From Bordetella parapertussis (lineage in GTDB: Bacteria > Pseudomonadota > Gammaproteobacteria > Burkholderiales > SG8-39): a DNA stretch of 64,000 nt. Location: positions 16,496-80,495 of the forward strand of contig CAMAWC010000006.1 of NCBI GenBank assembly GCA_945861875.1. The letters run 5' to 3'. The position numbers and the translations under genes are program-made. The notes under the pieces were generated by a model. It searched no databases. It worked only from the letters and a program-made list of their open reading frames with translations, and had not been told where the DNA came from. Positions 32,033 through 39,874 of the stretch are shown here, piece by piece (within the stretch, counting starts at the first letter, position 1; each line of letters begins with the position of its first letter).

Positions 32033-32282
32033 AGTCCTCGAACAAGCCGAGCTGGCGCACGCCTTGCTCACTCAGCGTTTCGACCTTGCGCTTGGCGTCG
32101 AGCAGCGTTGTGGCCTCGCCGGTGCGATTGCCGGCCTGCCAGAGGTAGTGGTTTTCCGCCTCGTCCTTGTCTTTGGGCGCGAGGCGCACTTCGCCGAGTT
32201 TTTCCTTGCCCAGCCAGTAGCCGTGCGAACTGTAACCGCGCTCCCACTGGGCTTTTTTGAGCGATTGTTTGGTTTTCGCCAT
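32031..32282 (-). CDS. Hypothetical small basic protein
   Basis: The 83-residue product is not recognised as a named family. It begins MAKTKQSLKKAQWERGYSSH and is highly charged, with Lys/Arg/Glu-rich segments and no signal peptide or membrane segment. The C-terminus is GLFED. The ATG at 32282 is chosen over a longer frame (to 32366) because that would overlap the upstream gene and lacks charge character. It lies 10 bp after a YqaA-type gene on the same strand, so the two are probably co-transcribed. The stop lies inside a tandem repeat. A cytoplasmic, nucleic-acid-associated role is possible but unsupported. Confidence 0.6.
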   Translation of the reverse strand: MAKTKQSLKKAQWERGYSSHGYWLGKEKLGEVRLAPKDKDEAENHYLWQAGNRTGEATTLLDAKRKVETLSEQGVRQLGLFED

Positions 32283-32292
32283 TGCCGTCCCC

Positions 32293-32703
32293 TTACAGGC
32301 TTGCCCCCTGTGCCACCACCCAGTAGCGGGCAAGACGCCCCGCCGCCTGGAATGCCGCCACCGCAAGCCAGTTCAGTTTAAGCCATCCGGCGGCAACACA
32401 CAGCGCATCGCCGACCACCGGCAGCCAGGCCAGCAGCATCGCCGGCGCGCCCCAGCGGCGTATGCGTTCGAGCTGGGTCAGCGGTTTTTTTTGCGCGATA
32501 AAGCGCCCGATCAGGTAGGAGCTCATGCCCCCGAGGGTGTTGCCCAGCGTGGCCACGGCAATGGCTGGCAGCAACAATTCCGGATGGACCTTGAGCACGG
32601 CAAACAACACCGCTTCGGAGGAAAGGGGGACCAGCGTCGACGCGATGAACGACGCAGCGAACAATGACCAAAGGCTGGCCTCGGGGGTGAACCATTCGAG
32701 CAT
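32293..32703 (-). CDS. YqaA-family (DedA/VTT-like) inner-membrane protein
   Basis: The 136-residue membrane protein has four likely hydrophobic segments. It carries the family features FIASTLVPLSSEAVLF near residues 19-34, ATLGNTLGGMSSYLIGR (about 51-67), and a C-terminal RRWGAPAMLLAWLPVVGDALCVAAGW segment. These match short SNARE-associated/VTT-type proteins; relatives in the DedA superfamily affect membrane lipid or proton-motive homeostasis. The ATG lies seven bases after a TATTCT hexamer on this strand, with only C residues between, so the transcript may be leaderless. It overlaps nothing and precedes the 83-residue gene. Confidence 0.8.
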   Translation of the reverse strand: MLEWFTPEASLWSLFAASFIASTLVPLSSEAVLFAVLKVHPELLLPAIAVATLGNTLGGMSSYLIGRFIAQKKPLTQLERIRRWGAPAMLLAWLPVVGDALCVAAGWLKLNWLAVAAFQAAGRLARYWVVAQGASL

Positions 32704-32710
32704 GGGGGGA

Positions 32711-32740
32711 AGAATAGAGGGAAAACGCTTGGCCGTGTAG
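32711..32740 (-). repeat. Repeated promoter-like motif, copy 1
   Basis: On the plus strand this reads AGAATAGAGGGAA, 10 variable bases, then CGTGTAG. The same arrangement occurs at 35448-35477. On the minus strand it gives TATTCT preceded 17 bp upstream by TACACG, immediately before the YqaA-type gene, so it may be its promoter. Confidence 0.5.
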
Positions 32741-32934
32741 GGTGGCCGGCCGGGCGGTGAAAGGCATGCGCCGCAGCCTCACGACAAGATCACGGCAAAG
32801 GACAAACTGCCGCAGCTTTGTACCCGTACAGGCGCCCTGGGTTATCCTCGCCTTGAAGAAAGTACCCAAACTGCCCCGGCCGATATTCGGTGTGTGCAGC
32901 GCGGGCAATTTATTCCACTGTAAGGAGGGCGGTA

Positions 32935-33894
32935 ATGTTTCGGTTCAGGTCATTATTTGCGGCAGTTGCTTTGCTTGCTGCTTCGGCGGTGTTTGCGCAG
33001 CAATATCCCACCCACGCGGTACGGGTCATTGTCGGCTTTGCCGCCGGCAGCGGACCCGACATCCAGGCACGCACGGTCGCCCAGCAATTGTCTGTCGCGC
33101 TTGGGCAATCGTTCTATGTCGAGAACAGGCTGGGCGCCAACGGCATGATTGCCGCGCGCGCGCTCACGCAATCCAACCCGGACGGCCACACCCTGCTTTT
33201 CTCCAGCTCATCGATCACGCCATCGCCTTATATTTACAAGTCACTCGGCTTTGACATGCTTGCCGATCTCAAGCCGGTGGCTACTGTGGGCATCCTCGAC
33301 GGCTTGCTCATGCTGGTTGACGCCAAATCCCCGATCAAAAACGTGCCCGAATTCATCGCCTACGCAAAAAAGGAGCCGGTGATGTACGGCTCCCCGGGAA
33401 TCGGCAATATCCTGCACCTGGCAACCGAGATGTTCAACCAGAAGGCCGGCATCTCGATGGATCACATCCCTTACAAGGGTGCATCGGAAGTCATGACTGC
33501 GTTGCTTGGCGGCAGCGTACAAGTGATGTTTGTGACGCCGCCATCGGTGATGGGCCTGATCAAGGAAGGGCGCGTGCGGCCGCTGGCATTCACAGGCAGC
33601 AAGCCTTTTGCACCGCTGCCTGATGTGCCCTTATTGAAAGATCTTTTGCCGGGCTATGAGCCGATGGGCTCCTGGGGTATGTTTTTTGCGCCCGGCAAGA
33701 CGCCTGGCGCCATTGTCGAAAAGCTCAACGCCGCGATTCGCGAGTCCCTCCAGGTGCCGGCGGTTTCAGCCATCATGCAGCGCGATGGCTATTTTCCCGA
33801 CAACCGCAACGCCCGTGATACGGCTGATTTTTTTCGCGGCGAAGTCCGGCGCATGAAAGAGGCGGTTAGCGCCGCAAAAATCGAGCCGATCTGA
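32935..33894 (+). CDS. Tripartite tricarboxylate transporter (Bug family) substrate-binding receptor
   Basis: The 319-residue receptor has a signal peptide (about 1-21, ending SAVFAQ) and the mature start YPTHAVRVIVGFAAGSGPDI. LGANGMIAARALTQSNPDGHTLLF and MDHIPYKGASEVMTALLGGSVQ follow. It is more divergent than the other two Bug proteins here: the usual PGGGSD loop is AGSGPD, which may alter ligand contacts. AAGGAGGGCGG gives a strong ribosome site for ATG 32935. It converges on a cupin/hydrolase pair 11 bp away, suggesting a locus for uptake and processing of one compound, which is inferred from context only. Confidence 0.88.
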   Translation: MFRFRSLFAAVALLAASAVFAQQYPTHAVRVIVGFAAGSGPDIQARTVAQQLSVALGQSFYVENRLGANGMIAARALTQSNPDGHTLLFSSSSITPSPYIYKSLGFDMLADLKPVATVGILDGLLMLVDAKSPIKNVPEFIAYAKKEPVMYGSPGIGNILHLATEMFNQKAGISMDHIPYKGASEVMTALLGGSVQVMFVTPPSVMGLIKEGRVRPLAFTGSKPFAPLPDVPLLKDLLPGYEPMGSWGMFFAPGKTPGAIVEKLNAAIRESLQVPAVSAIMQRDGYFPDNRNARDTADFFRGEVRRMKEAVSAAKIEPI

Positions 33895-33905
33895 CCGCGT
33901 GGGTA

Positions 33906-34385
33906 TTAACCGATAGCATCCAAAGGCTTGCCGGCAACGCGCACGGGATCGGCGCTGACCAGCACAAAGGCGATGACGCAGACGTCCTTGCCGCGGTTCA
34001 CCCAGTTGTGGATGGTCCCGCGCTGGACCAAAAGATCGCCCGCGCGCAGCTTGACGATCACGCCGTCATCGAGCTCCATTTCAATTTCGCCGGATATCAC
34101 CACGGCATAGTCGATTGAATCGGTACGGTGGTTGCGCGGGGTCACGCCCGGCTCGTAGCGAACGACGCGAAATACGCTGCCGTTTTCCTCGGTGGTCTTG
34201 AATGACGACTTGGTCGGGTCCGAAAATCCGTCATTGCTTACCGGAAATCCCTTGGTCGCCCAGATAACGGTCGAAGAAGCTCCAGTGCGGTTGGAGATCA
34301 CGTTTGTTGCCAGCTCGTCGATTTCGACCTTGGCATGACCACGGTCATCATGCCCGGTGACAACGCGGCGAATTTTCAAACTCAT
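33906..34385 (-). CDS. Cupin-domain protein
   Basis: The 159-residue protein has a single cupin barrel in its second half: HRTDSIDYAVVISGEIEMEL (H86 onward) and GDLLVQRGTIHNWVN (His126). The first cupin motif has Thr where the second metal-ligand His is expected (HRT rather than HxH), a variation I believe is common in this subgroup, so metal binding is uncertain. No signal peptide is seen. AAGGAAT precedes the ATG at 34385. It is 29 bp downstream of an alpha/beta hydrolase on the same strand. Function beyond small-molecule binding or catalysis cannot be assigned. Confidence 0.75.
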   Translation of the reverse strand: MSLKIRRVVTGHDDRGHAKVEIDELATNVISNRTGASSTVIWATKGFPVSNDGFSDPTKSSFKTTEENGSVFRVVRYEPGVTPRNHRTDSIDYAVVISGEIEMELDDGVIVKLRAGDLLVQRGTIHNWVNRGKDVCVIAFVLVSADPVRVAGKPLDAIG

Positions 34386-34414
34386 TTGCGATTCCTTTTG
34401 TCGGTGAAACCTGA

Positions 34415-35269
34415 TTAACGGATTTGTTTGCTTTGCAGAAATGCCGTGAAAATCTTCGCGATGCGCGGTTCCGCATCACGCCATTCCTTGCGATCCCATT
34501 CTTCAAGCAACTGGTCGTCTGCGCGCTTTCGCACAACATCATCGTGCAGTTCGCATTGGGGGATCAGACCGGCTGCCTTGCGTGCGGTAACCGGCGTGTG
34601 GATGACGTCGTTGCCGGCAATCAGGCAGGCGGGCGCGACGATGGACCGCAAATCGGCCTCGGTCGCGCCAACAATGGGCAGGCGCGCCGACTCCAGGAAA
34701 CGGTCGCGCCAAAAGCTCATGACCTTGATAAATTGCCCCAGATCCTGCGCCATCAACCGTTCGCGGTTGGCGGGCCTTGATGCGATGCACTCCTTGAAGT
34801 GCTCGCTTTCACAAATGGCGGCCATGCCTCCTTGGTTTGCCAGCTTGATGAACTGCCCGTAGTAGCTTTCCGCCAGTTTGTCGACCGCTTCCTGCCCGCC
34901 CGTCAGACGCCACAGCAACAGCCCGTTCAGTGCGTCCGGATGCCTTATCGCAAACAAAATGGCGAGGCGCGCCCCTGCGGAAGAGCCGCCAACGACCAGG
35001 CGATCCGCACCGAGTTGCCGTCCCAGGTCATAAAGGTCATCGGCCCAGACCTCGTGTTCCGAAGCCGACCCGTCAAACGCGACTTCGGATGCGCCGCAAT
35101 TACGGCGGTCATGCAGCAATACGCGATATCCCGAAGCGGCGATATCCTTGGCCAGGTTGGCGAGCTCACCGTAAGCGCGCCGGCTGCCGGGGGTCAGGGC
35201 AATCCAGGGTCCGGAATGCCCGATCACTTCGTAATTAATCCGGATATTGCGAACAACCGCTTCGGTCAT
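34415..35269 (-). CDS. Alpha/beta hydrolase
   Basis: The 284-residue cytoplasmic hydrolase has an oxyanion-side segment LTPGSR (about 26-31), LLHDRRNCGASE (51-62), and the nucleophile elbow GGSSAGA with Ser97. The acid residue is likely in the APACLIAGNDVIHTP strand. The usual catalytic His region near the C-terminus is less canonical (QCELHDDV). The ATG at 35269 has GGAG seven bases upstream and is preferred to 35302. It pairs with the downstream cupin. The substrate is unknown; ester, lactone or C-C bond hydrolysis are all possible. Confidence 0.8.
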   Translation of the reverse strand: MTEAVVRNIRINYEVIGHSGPWIALTPGSRRAYGELANLAKDIAASGYRVLLHDRRNCGASEVAFDGSASEHEVWADDLYDLGRQLGADRLVVGGSSAGARLAILFAIRHPDALNGLLLWRLTGGQEAVDKLAESYYGQFIKLANQGGMAAICESEHFKECIASRPANRERLMAQDLGQFIKVMSFWRDRFLESARLPIVGATEADLRSIVAPACLIAGNDVIHTPVTARKAAGLIPQCELHDDVVRKRADDQLLEEWDRKEWRDAEPRIAKIFTAFLQSKQIR

Positions 35270-35447
35270 TGCCACTCCAATTTTTTTCGGCAAACATGAC
35301 AACCGGACGCTAAAACTTGTTCCGCCAGCTGGCTGGTTAGGGAGTACGAGGGGATTCGTTCCCTCGCCTTTAAACGGGCCATAAGTCTAACAGCAAGCCC
35401 AAGGCGTTCGCCTGTGCCCGGGGTAAAACCACAGCAAGCGTGCGGGG

Positions 35448-35477
35448 AGAATAGAGGGAATCCGGCTGCTCGTGTAG
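35448..35477. repeat. Repeated promoter-like motif, copy 2
   Basis: AGAATAGAGGGAA-N10-CGTGTAG appears with the same spacing as at 32711-32740. It lies 60 bp before the ilvA ATG and 179 bp before the divergent alpha/beta hydrolase, so on the minus strand it could drive the latter. The remaining 35270-35536 gap holds an 8-bp hairpin (35347-35366) and no gene. Confidence 0.5.
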
Positions 35478-35536
35478 AGTAGCAGGCTTGGCTCGTGCGG
35501 CGTACGCACCGGGCATACCGCTGTAAAGACGACATC

Positions 35537-37063
35537 ATGACCATCGACTATCTCGAAAAAATCCTTACCGCCCGCGTTTATGACGTGGCCATCGAGACGC
35601 CGCTTGACCTCGCGCCCAACCTGTCGGCGCGCCTGGGCAACAACATCATGCTAAAGCGCGAAGACATGCAGCCGGTGTTCTCGTTCAAGTTGCGCGGTGC
35701 CTACAACAAGATGGCCTTGCTGCCCACCGCGGTGCTAAAGCGCGGCGTGATCGCCGCCTCGGCCGGCAATCATGCCCAGGGTGTGGCGCTGGCGGCGCAA
35801 AAGCTCGGCTGCCGCGCCGTCATCGTGATGCCGGTCACCACGCCGCGCATCAAGGTCGATGCGGTGGCGGCGCGCGGCGCCGAAGTGGTGCTGGTCGGCG
35901 ACTCGTATTCGGAAGCCTACGAACACGCGCGCAAACTGGAAAAGCGCGGCAAGCTGACCTTTGTCCACCCCTACGACGATCCGGACGTCATCGCCGGTCA
36001 GGGCACCGTTGGCATGGAAATCCTGCGCCAGACCAAGCGGCCCATCCACGCGGTCTTTGTCGCCATCGGCGGCGGCGGCCTGATCTCGGGCATCGCTTCC
36101 TATGTCAAACGCCTGCAGCCGGGTGTCAAGGTGATAGGCGTGCAGCCGGTCGATTCGGACGCCATGGCGCGTTCGCTCAAGGCCGGCCGTCGCGTTACGC
36201 TGGATCAGGTCGGGCTGTTTGCCGACGGCGTTGCGGTGAAACAGGTCGGTGTCGAAACCTTCCGCATCTGCCGCGAGCTGGTGGACGACATCATCCTCGT
36301 CGACACCGACGAAATCTGCGCTGCAATGAAAGACGTGTTCGAGGACACGCGCTCCATCCTCGAACCGGCCGGCGCGCTGGCGGTCGCCGGCGCCAAGGTC
36401 TATGTCGAAAAGACCGGCGTGCGCGGCAAGGACCTTGTCACCATCGCCTGTGGCGCCAACACCAATTTCGACCGCCTGCGCTTTGTCGCCGAGCGTGCCG
36501 AGGTGGGCGAGCAGCGCGAAGCCATTCTCGCCGTGACCATCCCCGAGCAACCGGGCAGCTTCAAGAAGTTCTGCGCCACGCTGGGCGCGCGCAGTATCAC
36601 CGAATTCAATTACCGCATCGCCGACCCGAAAGAGGCGCATGTCTTTGTCGGCGTGCAGGTACGCGACCGCGCCGAAAAAGCCAGGCTGGTGCGCAGCCTG
36701 GTTCGCCACGGCTTGAAGACCCTCGACTTGTCCGACAACGAAATGGCCAAGCTGCACGTGCGCCACCTCGTCGGCGGCCATGCGCCGCAGGTCACAGGCA
36801 AGGCGGCTAAAAACGAGCTGCTCTACCGCTTCGAGTTCCCCGAGCGCCCCGGTGCGCTGATGAAGTTTTTGTCGAACATGCGCAGCGACTGGAACATCAG
36901 CCTGTTCCACTACCGTAACCACGGTGCCGACAACGGCCGCGTGCTGGTGGGCATGCAGGTGCCGAAAAAGGAAATGCCGCAGTTCCGCAAATTCCTCGAC
37001 ACCCTGGGCTACCCCTGTGTCGACGAAAGCGCCAACCCGGCCTACCGGCTGTTTCTCGGCTGA
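35537..37063 (+). CDS. ilvA: Threonine ammonia-lyase, biosynthetic (threonine deaminase)
   Basis: IlvA deaminates threonine to 2-oxobutyrate, the first step of isoleucine synthesis. The 508-residue PLP enzyme has KREDMQPVFSFKLRGAYNK with PLP-lysine at Lys51, the SAGNHAQGVAL motif, and the glycine-rich PLP phosphate loop GGGGLISG. Two C-terminal ACT-like domains follow (about 330-400 and 425-505), which in this family give isoleucine inhibition and valine activation. The length matches the E. coli biosynthetic enzyme rather than the short catabolic TdcB. The start is ATG 35537; the open frame extends only to 35495 without a better ribosome site. Confidence 0.96.
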   Translation: MTIDYLEKILTARVYDVAIETPLDLAPNLSARLGNNIMLKREDMQPVFSFKLRGAYNKMALLPTAVLKRGVIAASAGNHAQGVALAAQKLGCRAVIVMPVTTPRIKVDAVAARGAEVVLVGDSYSEAYEHARKLEKRGKLTFVHPYDDPDVIAGQGTVGMEILRQTKRPIHAVFVAIGGGGLISGIASYVKRLQPGVKVIGVQPVDSDAMARSLKAGRRVTLDQVGLFADGVAVKQVGVETFRICRELVDDIILVDTDEICAAMKDVFEDTRSILEPAGALAVAGAKVYVEKTGVRGKDLVTIACGANTNFDRLRFVAERAEVGEQREAILAVTIPEQPGSFKKFCATLGARSITEFNYRIADPKEAHVFVGVQVRDRAEKARLVRSLVRHGLKTLDLSDNEMAKLHVRHLVGGHAPQVTGKAAKNELLYRFEFPERPGALMKFLSNMRSDWNISLFHYRNHGADNGRVLVGMQVPKKEMPQFRKFLDTLGYPCVDESANPAYRLFLG

Positions 37064-37197
37064 AAATGACCCATGGACCGCAAAGCCATGCTCAGCCTGC
37101 CTTTTCAGGGAATGGCCGCTGCGGCGAGCGCTGTCGGTAATCTTCAGCGTGACACCGTGTGCTCATCCTCCGAAAAACGTTACTGGGAAAATTGAAT

Positions 37198-37806
37198 ATG
37201 GATATCGACGAGGCAATACGCATCCTCAGAACGCTTCCTGTATCAACTGTTTATGAGTCGGCGGGAAAGCTGGGTGACGTCGCGCCGTCCATCCGCGCGA
37301 TGGCGCCGGGAATGCGCCTGGCCGGCCCGGCCTTCACGCTCAAAACGATGCCCGGCGACAACCTTTCCGTGTTTCGCGCGATCCATGAGGCCCCCGCCGG
37401 CAGCGTGCTCGTGATCGATGGCGGTGACACCGAACGCGTGACGATCTGGGGCGGCACTTCGACCACCGCGGCGCAGGCCAAGGGTCTTGCGGGCTGCGTC
37501 ACTAATGCTTCGGTGCGCGATCTCGATGAGATACTTGAATCGGGATTCCCGGTTTTCGCGCCGGGCACCAGTATCCGGGGAACGACAAAGAGCCATCCCG
37601 GCTGGATCGGGGTGCCGGTGGCGATCGGTGGCGCGATCGTTCGTCCCGGCGATATCATGCTGGGTGATTCGGATGGAGTCATGGTGCTGGCCGTCGAGCG
37701 TATCGACGAGGTGGTGCCGGCCGCCGTGGAACGGAGAAAGAAGGAGCAGGAAAAGGAACGCCGGCTGCGTGCCGGCGAGTCGGTCAAGAGCGTTCAGGGT
37801 TTTTAG
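37198..37806 (+). CDS. RraA / 4-hydroxy-4-methyl-2-oxoglutarate aldolase-family protein
   Basis: The 202-residue protein belongs to the RraA-like superfamily, whose members are class II pyruvate aldolases / oxaloacetate decarboxylases or RNase E inhibitors. Visible features are LAGPAFTLK (41-49), IDGGDTERVTIWGGTSTTAAQAKG (74-96) and the substrate/metal-binding Arg107-Asp108 pair in ASVRDLDE. The usual VIDGxVRD is VTNASVRD here. It leads a same-strand gene run into an aconitase-like pair, which suggests aldol cleavage of a pathway intermediate to pyruvate. The ribosome site is weak. The start is ATG 37198 because the longer frame lacks family similarity. Confidence 0.8.
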   Translation: MDIDEAIRILRTLPVSTVYESAGKLGDVAPSIRAMAPGMRLAGPAFTLKTMPGDNLSVFRAIHEAPAGSVLVIDGGDTERVTIWGGTSTTAAQAKGLAGCVTNASVRDLDEILESGFPVFAPGTSIRGTTKSHPGWIGVPVAIGGAIVRPGDIMLGDSDGVMVLAVERIDEVVPAAVERRKKEQEKERRLRAGESVKSVQGF

Positions 37807-37817
37807 CCGGAGGGGCA

Positions 37818-39083
37818 ATGTCGTCACCGCAAACCATCACCCAGAAGATACTGTCGCGCGTCGTCGGGCGTCCGGTTACTGAGGGAGAGACCATCTATCC
37901 AGAGCCGGACCTGGTCACCACGCACGACCTGTACGTGGTGAATTTCGACCAGGCCCTTCGTGGGCTTGGGGCTTCAAAGTTGCACAATCCGGACAAGGTG
38001 CTGATCTCGACCGACCACGAGCCGGTCGCGGCAAACAAGGTGGCGGCCGAGAGGCAGAAGTCCATACGGGAAATCGTGGGCCGCTACGGCATAAAGCGCT
38101 TTTTCGACACCGGGCGGGGTGGCCACGGGCACGTATTTCCCATGGAACAGGGCATTGTCCGCCCTGGCATGCTGGTGATCGCCTACGACACGCACGTGAC
38201 CAACTATGGTGCGGTGGGTTGCCTCGGGTTTGCCGTTGTTACCGAGATCAGCGAGGTACTGGCCTGCGGTTCGGTGTGGATCAGGGTGCCGGAGACCGTG
38301 CGCATCAACCTCAAAGGGCGCCTGCGAAGGGGCACGGCCATGCGCGACGTGGCGCAGCGTCTCAGCGCGGACCTTGATCCGGACGTGGTCGATTATTGCG
38401 TGGTCGAGTATGGTGGCCCGGCTCTTGCAGATATCGGCTTCGGCGGCCGGATGACCCTGTGCAACACACCGCTTGAGATCGGCGCGAAGTCTGCCATCAT
38501 CGAGCCGGACCAGGCGATGATTGACTGGGTCTCTTCGCGTACCAAAGAACCGTTCACGCCTGTATCCAGTGATCCGGGTGCCAAGTACAAGCTCGTGATC
38601 GATTACGACATGAGCAAGCTCGAGCCTCAGGTGGCGATACCGCCGCGGCCGGATACCGTGGTCAACGTGTCCGAAGTCGAGGGCGTAGAGATCAACCATG
38701 CATTTATTGGATCCTGCGCCAACTGCTCGATCGAGGACATGCGCGATGCGGCTAGCGTTCTCCGTGGGCGCACCGTGCACCCCAGAGTGCGCATGTTCAT
38801 CACGCCGGGAACGCAGGAGATCGCCAGCAAGGCTGCGCAGGAGGGCCTGCTGCAGGTGTTCATCGAGGCCGGAGTCAGCATCACATCTCCGGGTTGCGGC
38901 CCCTGCGCGGGTGGCCGCGTGGGCACGATCGCACTGGGCGAAAAATCCATCAATACCGGTACGCGCAATGACCCCAACCGGCTTGGCCCGGGCGATGCAG
39001 GCATCTACCTGGCGAGTCCTTTTACGGTGGCAGCGTCAGCGGTGGCGGGGCAGATCACCGACCCGCGCGCCTTCCTGCCCTGA
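37818..39083 (+). CDS. Aconitase/LeuC-superfamily hydratase large subunit, variant
   Basis: The 421-residue protein is like short archaeal-type LeuC/homoaconitase large subunits. The three [4Fe-4S] cysteines are present: Cys300 in GSCANCSIEDMRDAA, and Cys359/Cys362 in SPGCGPCAGG. The catalytic-side motifs are unusual. The canonical DSHT is DTHV (124-127), the GIxHQ segment reads RGGHGHVFPMEQG, and the normally SCTNG loop is SCANC with an extra Cys303. The small subunit follows 31 bp later. The substrate is unlikely to be plain isopropylmalate; 2,3-dimethylmalate-type or another 2-hydroxyacid dehydration is possible. GGAGG precedes the ATG. Confidence 0.85.
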   Translation: MSSPQTITQKILSRVVGRPVTEGETIYPEPDLVTTHDLYVVNFDQALRGLGASKLHNPDKVLISTDHEPVAANKVAAERQKSIREIVGRYGIKRFFDTGRGGHGHVFPMEQGIVRPGMLVIAYDTHVTNYGAVGCLGFAVVTEISEVLACGSVWIRVPETVRINLKGRLRRGTAMRDVAQRLSADLDPDVVDYCVVEYGGPALADIGFGGRMTLCNTPLEIGAKSAIIEPDQAMIDWVSSRTKEPFTPVSSDPGAKYKLVIDYDMSKLEPQVAIPPRPDTVVNVSEVEGVEINHAFIGSCANCSIEDMRDAASVLRGRTVHPRVRMFITPGTQEIASKAAQEGLLQVFIEAGVSITSPGCGPCAGGRVGTIALGEKSINTGTRNDPNRLGPGDAGIYLASPFTVAASAVAGQITDPRAFLP

Positions 39084-39114
39084 TCTGCGACGAACAAGAG
39101 GAGTCCACAACACC

Positions 39115-39633
39115 ATGAACTGGATATACAGCGGCAAGTGCTGGAAGTTTGGCGACAATATTTCCTGCGACGCCGACCTCATGAAAAAGGAATTCGCCTC
39201 GACGCGTGAAACGCGTGGTGAGATCCTGCGCGAGCACGTCATGTGCGGGATCGACCCCGACTTCCCCAAGAAAGTATCCCCGCACGACATCATCGTTGCC
39301 GGAAAGCGTTTCGCACAGGGCAATCCGCATATTCAGGGGTTGCTCGGCATTGCCGCATTGGAGCTCGGGCTGGTCGTAGAGTCGATTCCCCGCGGCAGTT
39401 ATCGCAACGCAATCAACGCGGGACTGCCCTTCCTGACCCGCTGCGAGAACGTGACGACCGACTGCGAGACGGGCGATTCGCTGCGGGTCGATTTCAGCAC
39501 CGGTGAATTTGAGAACCTGACCCGCGGTATCCGCCGCCGGTTCGAGCCGCTGCCGCCGTCCATGCTCGAAATTATTGCCGCCGGCGGCTGGGGTCCGATG
39601 CTCAAACGCAGGTTGGCGGCGATGGCCGCTTGA
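39115..39633 (+). CDS. Aconitase/LeuD-superfamily hydratase small subunit, variant
   Basis: The 172-residue swivel-domain protein pairs with the preceding large subunit. It opens MNWIYSGKCWKFGDNISCD, equivalent to the GxxWxFGDNIDTD start of LeuD-like proteins. The HDIIVAGKRFAQGNPHIQG stretch (57-75) aligns with the normal GxNFGxGSSRE region, but the substrate-binding Ser-Ser-Arg-Glu is replaced by Asn-Pro-His-Ile. SYRNAINAGLPFL is conserved. AAGAGGAG precedes the ATG. The protein is probably a functional partner with changed specificity, rather than a broken gene, since reading frame and length are intact. Confidence 0.82.
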   Translation: MNWIYSGKCWKFGDNISCDADLMKKEFASTRETRGEILREHVMCGIDPDFPKKVSPHDIIVAGKRFAQGNPHIQGLLGIAALELGLVVESIPRGSYRNAINAGLPFLTRCENVTTDCETGDSLRVDFSTGEFENLTRGIRRRFEPLPPSMLEIIAAGGWGPMLKRRLAAMAA

Positions 39634-39697
39634 CTGGGAGCGTCGTGGAAACATGATTCTGGAATTACCAGCCTGCGAATGAAACATTTGCCCGTCG

Positions 39698-39728
39698 GAC
39701 AAGCCTTTTTTGTTTGTTTCGGCTTGTC
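39698..39728 (+). terminator. Possible weak terminator hairpin in 39634-39874 gap
   Basis: GACAAGCC (39698-39705) pairs with GGCTTGTC (39721-39728) around a 15-base T-rich loop. There is no T-run after the stem, so termination is uncertain. The rest of the gap to 39874 shows only a TATATT hexamer at 39841 that may be a -10 for the following genes. Confidence 0.35.
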
Positions 39729-39874
39729 TAACCCGATAGTCTGATTGCGGTCAGCAGGCTCCGGAATGCTCTTCTCCAAGGGGGGAGTTGCGCTCGAGTA
39801 TTGGCGTCGGTGCGCGACTGATCCCGATGACGGCTTGCGTTATATTTAGGCTGTTTCGGGAACCGAGGAGAATT

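Noticed and set aside
37073..37195. 40-codon ORF between ilvA and the RraA-like gene
   Set aside because: It ends 2 bp before the next ATG, but has no ribosome site and no recognisable sequence; kept only as a remote possibility.
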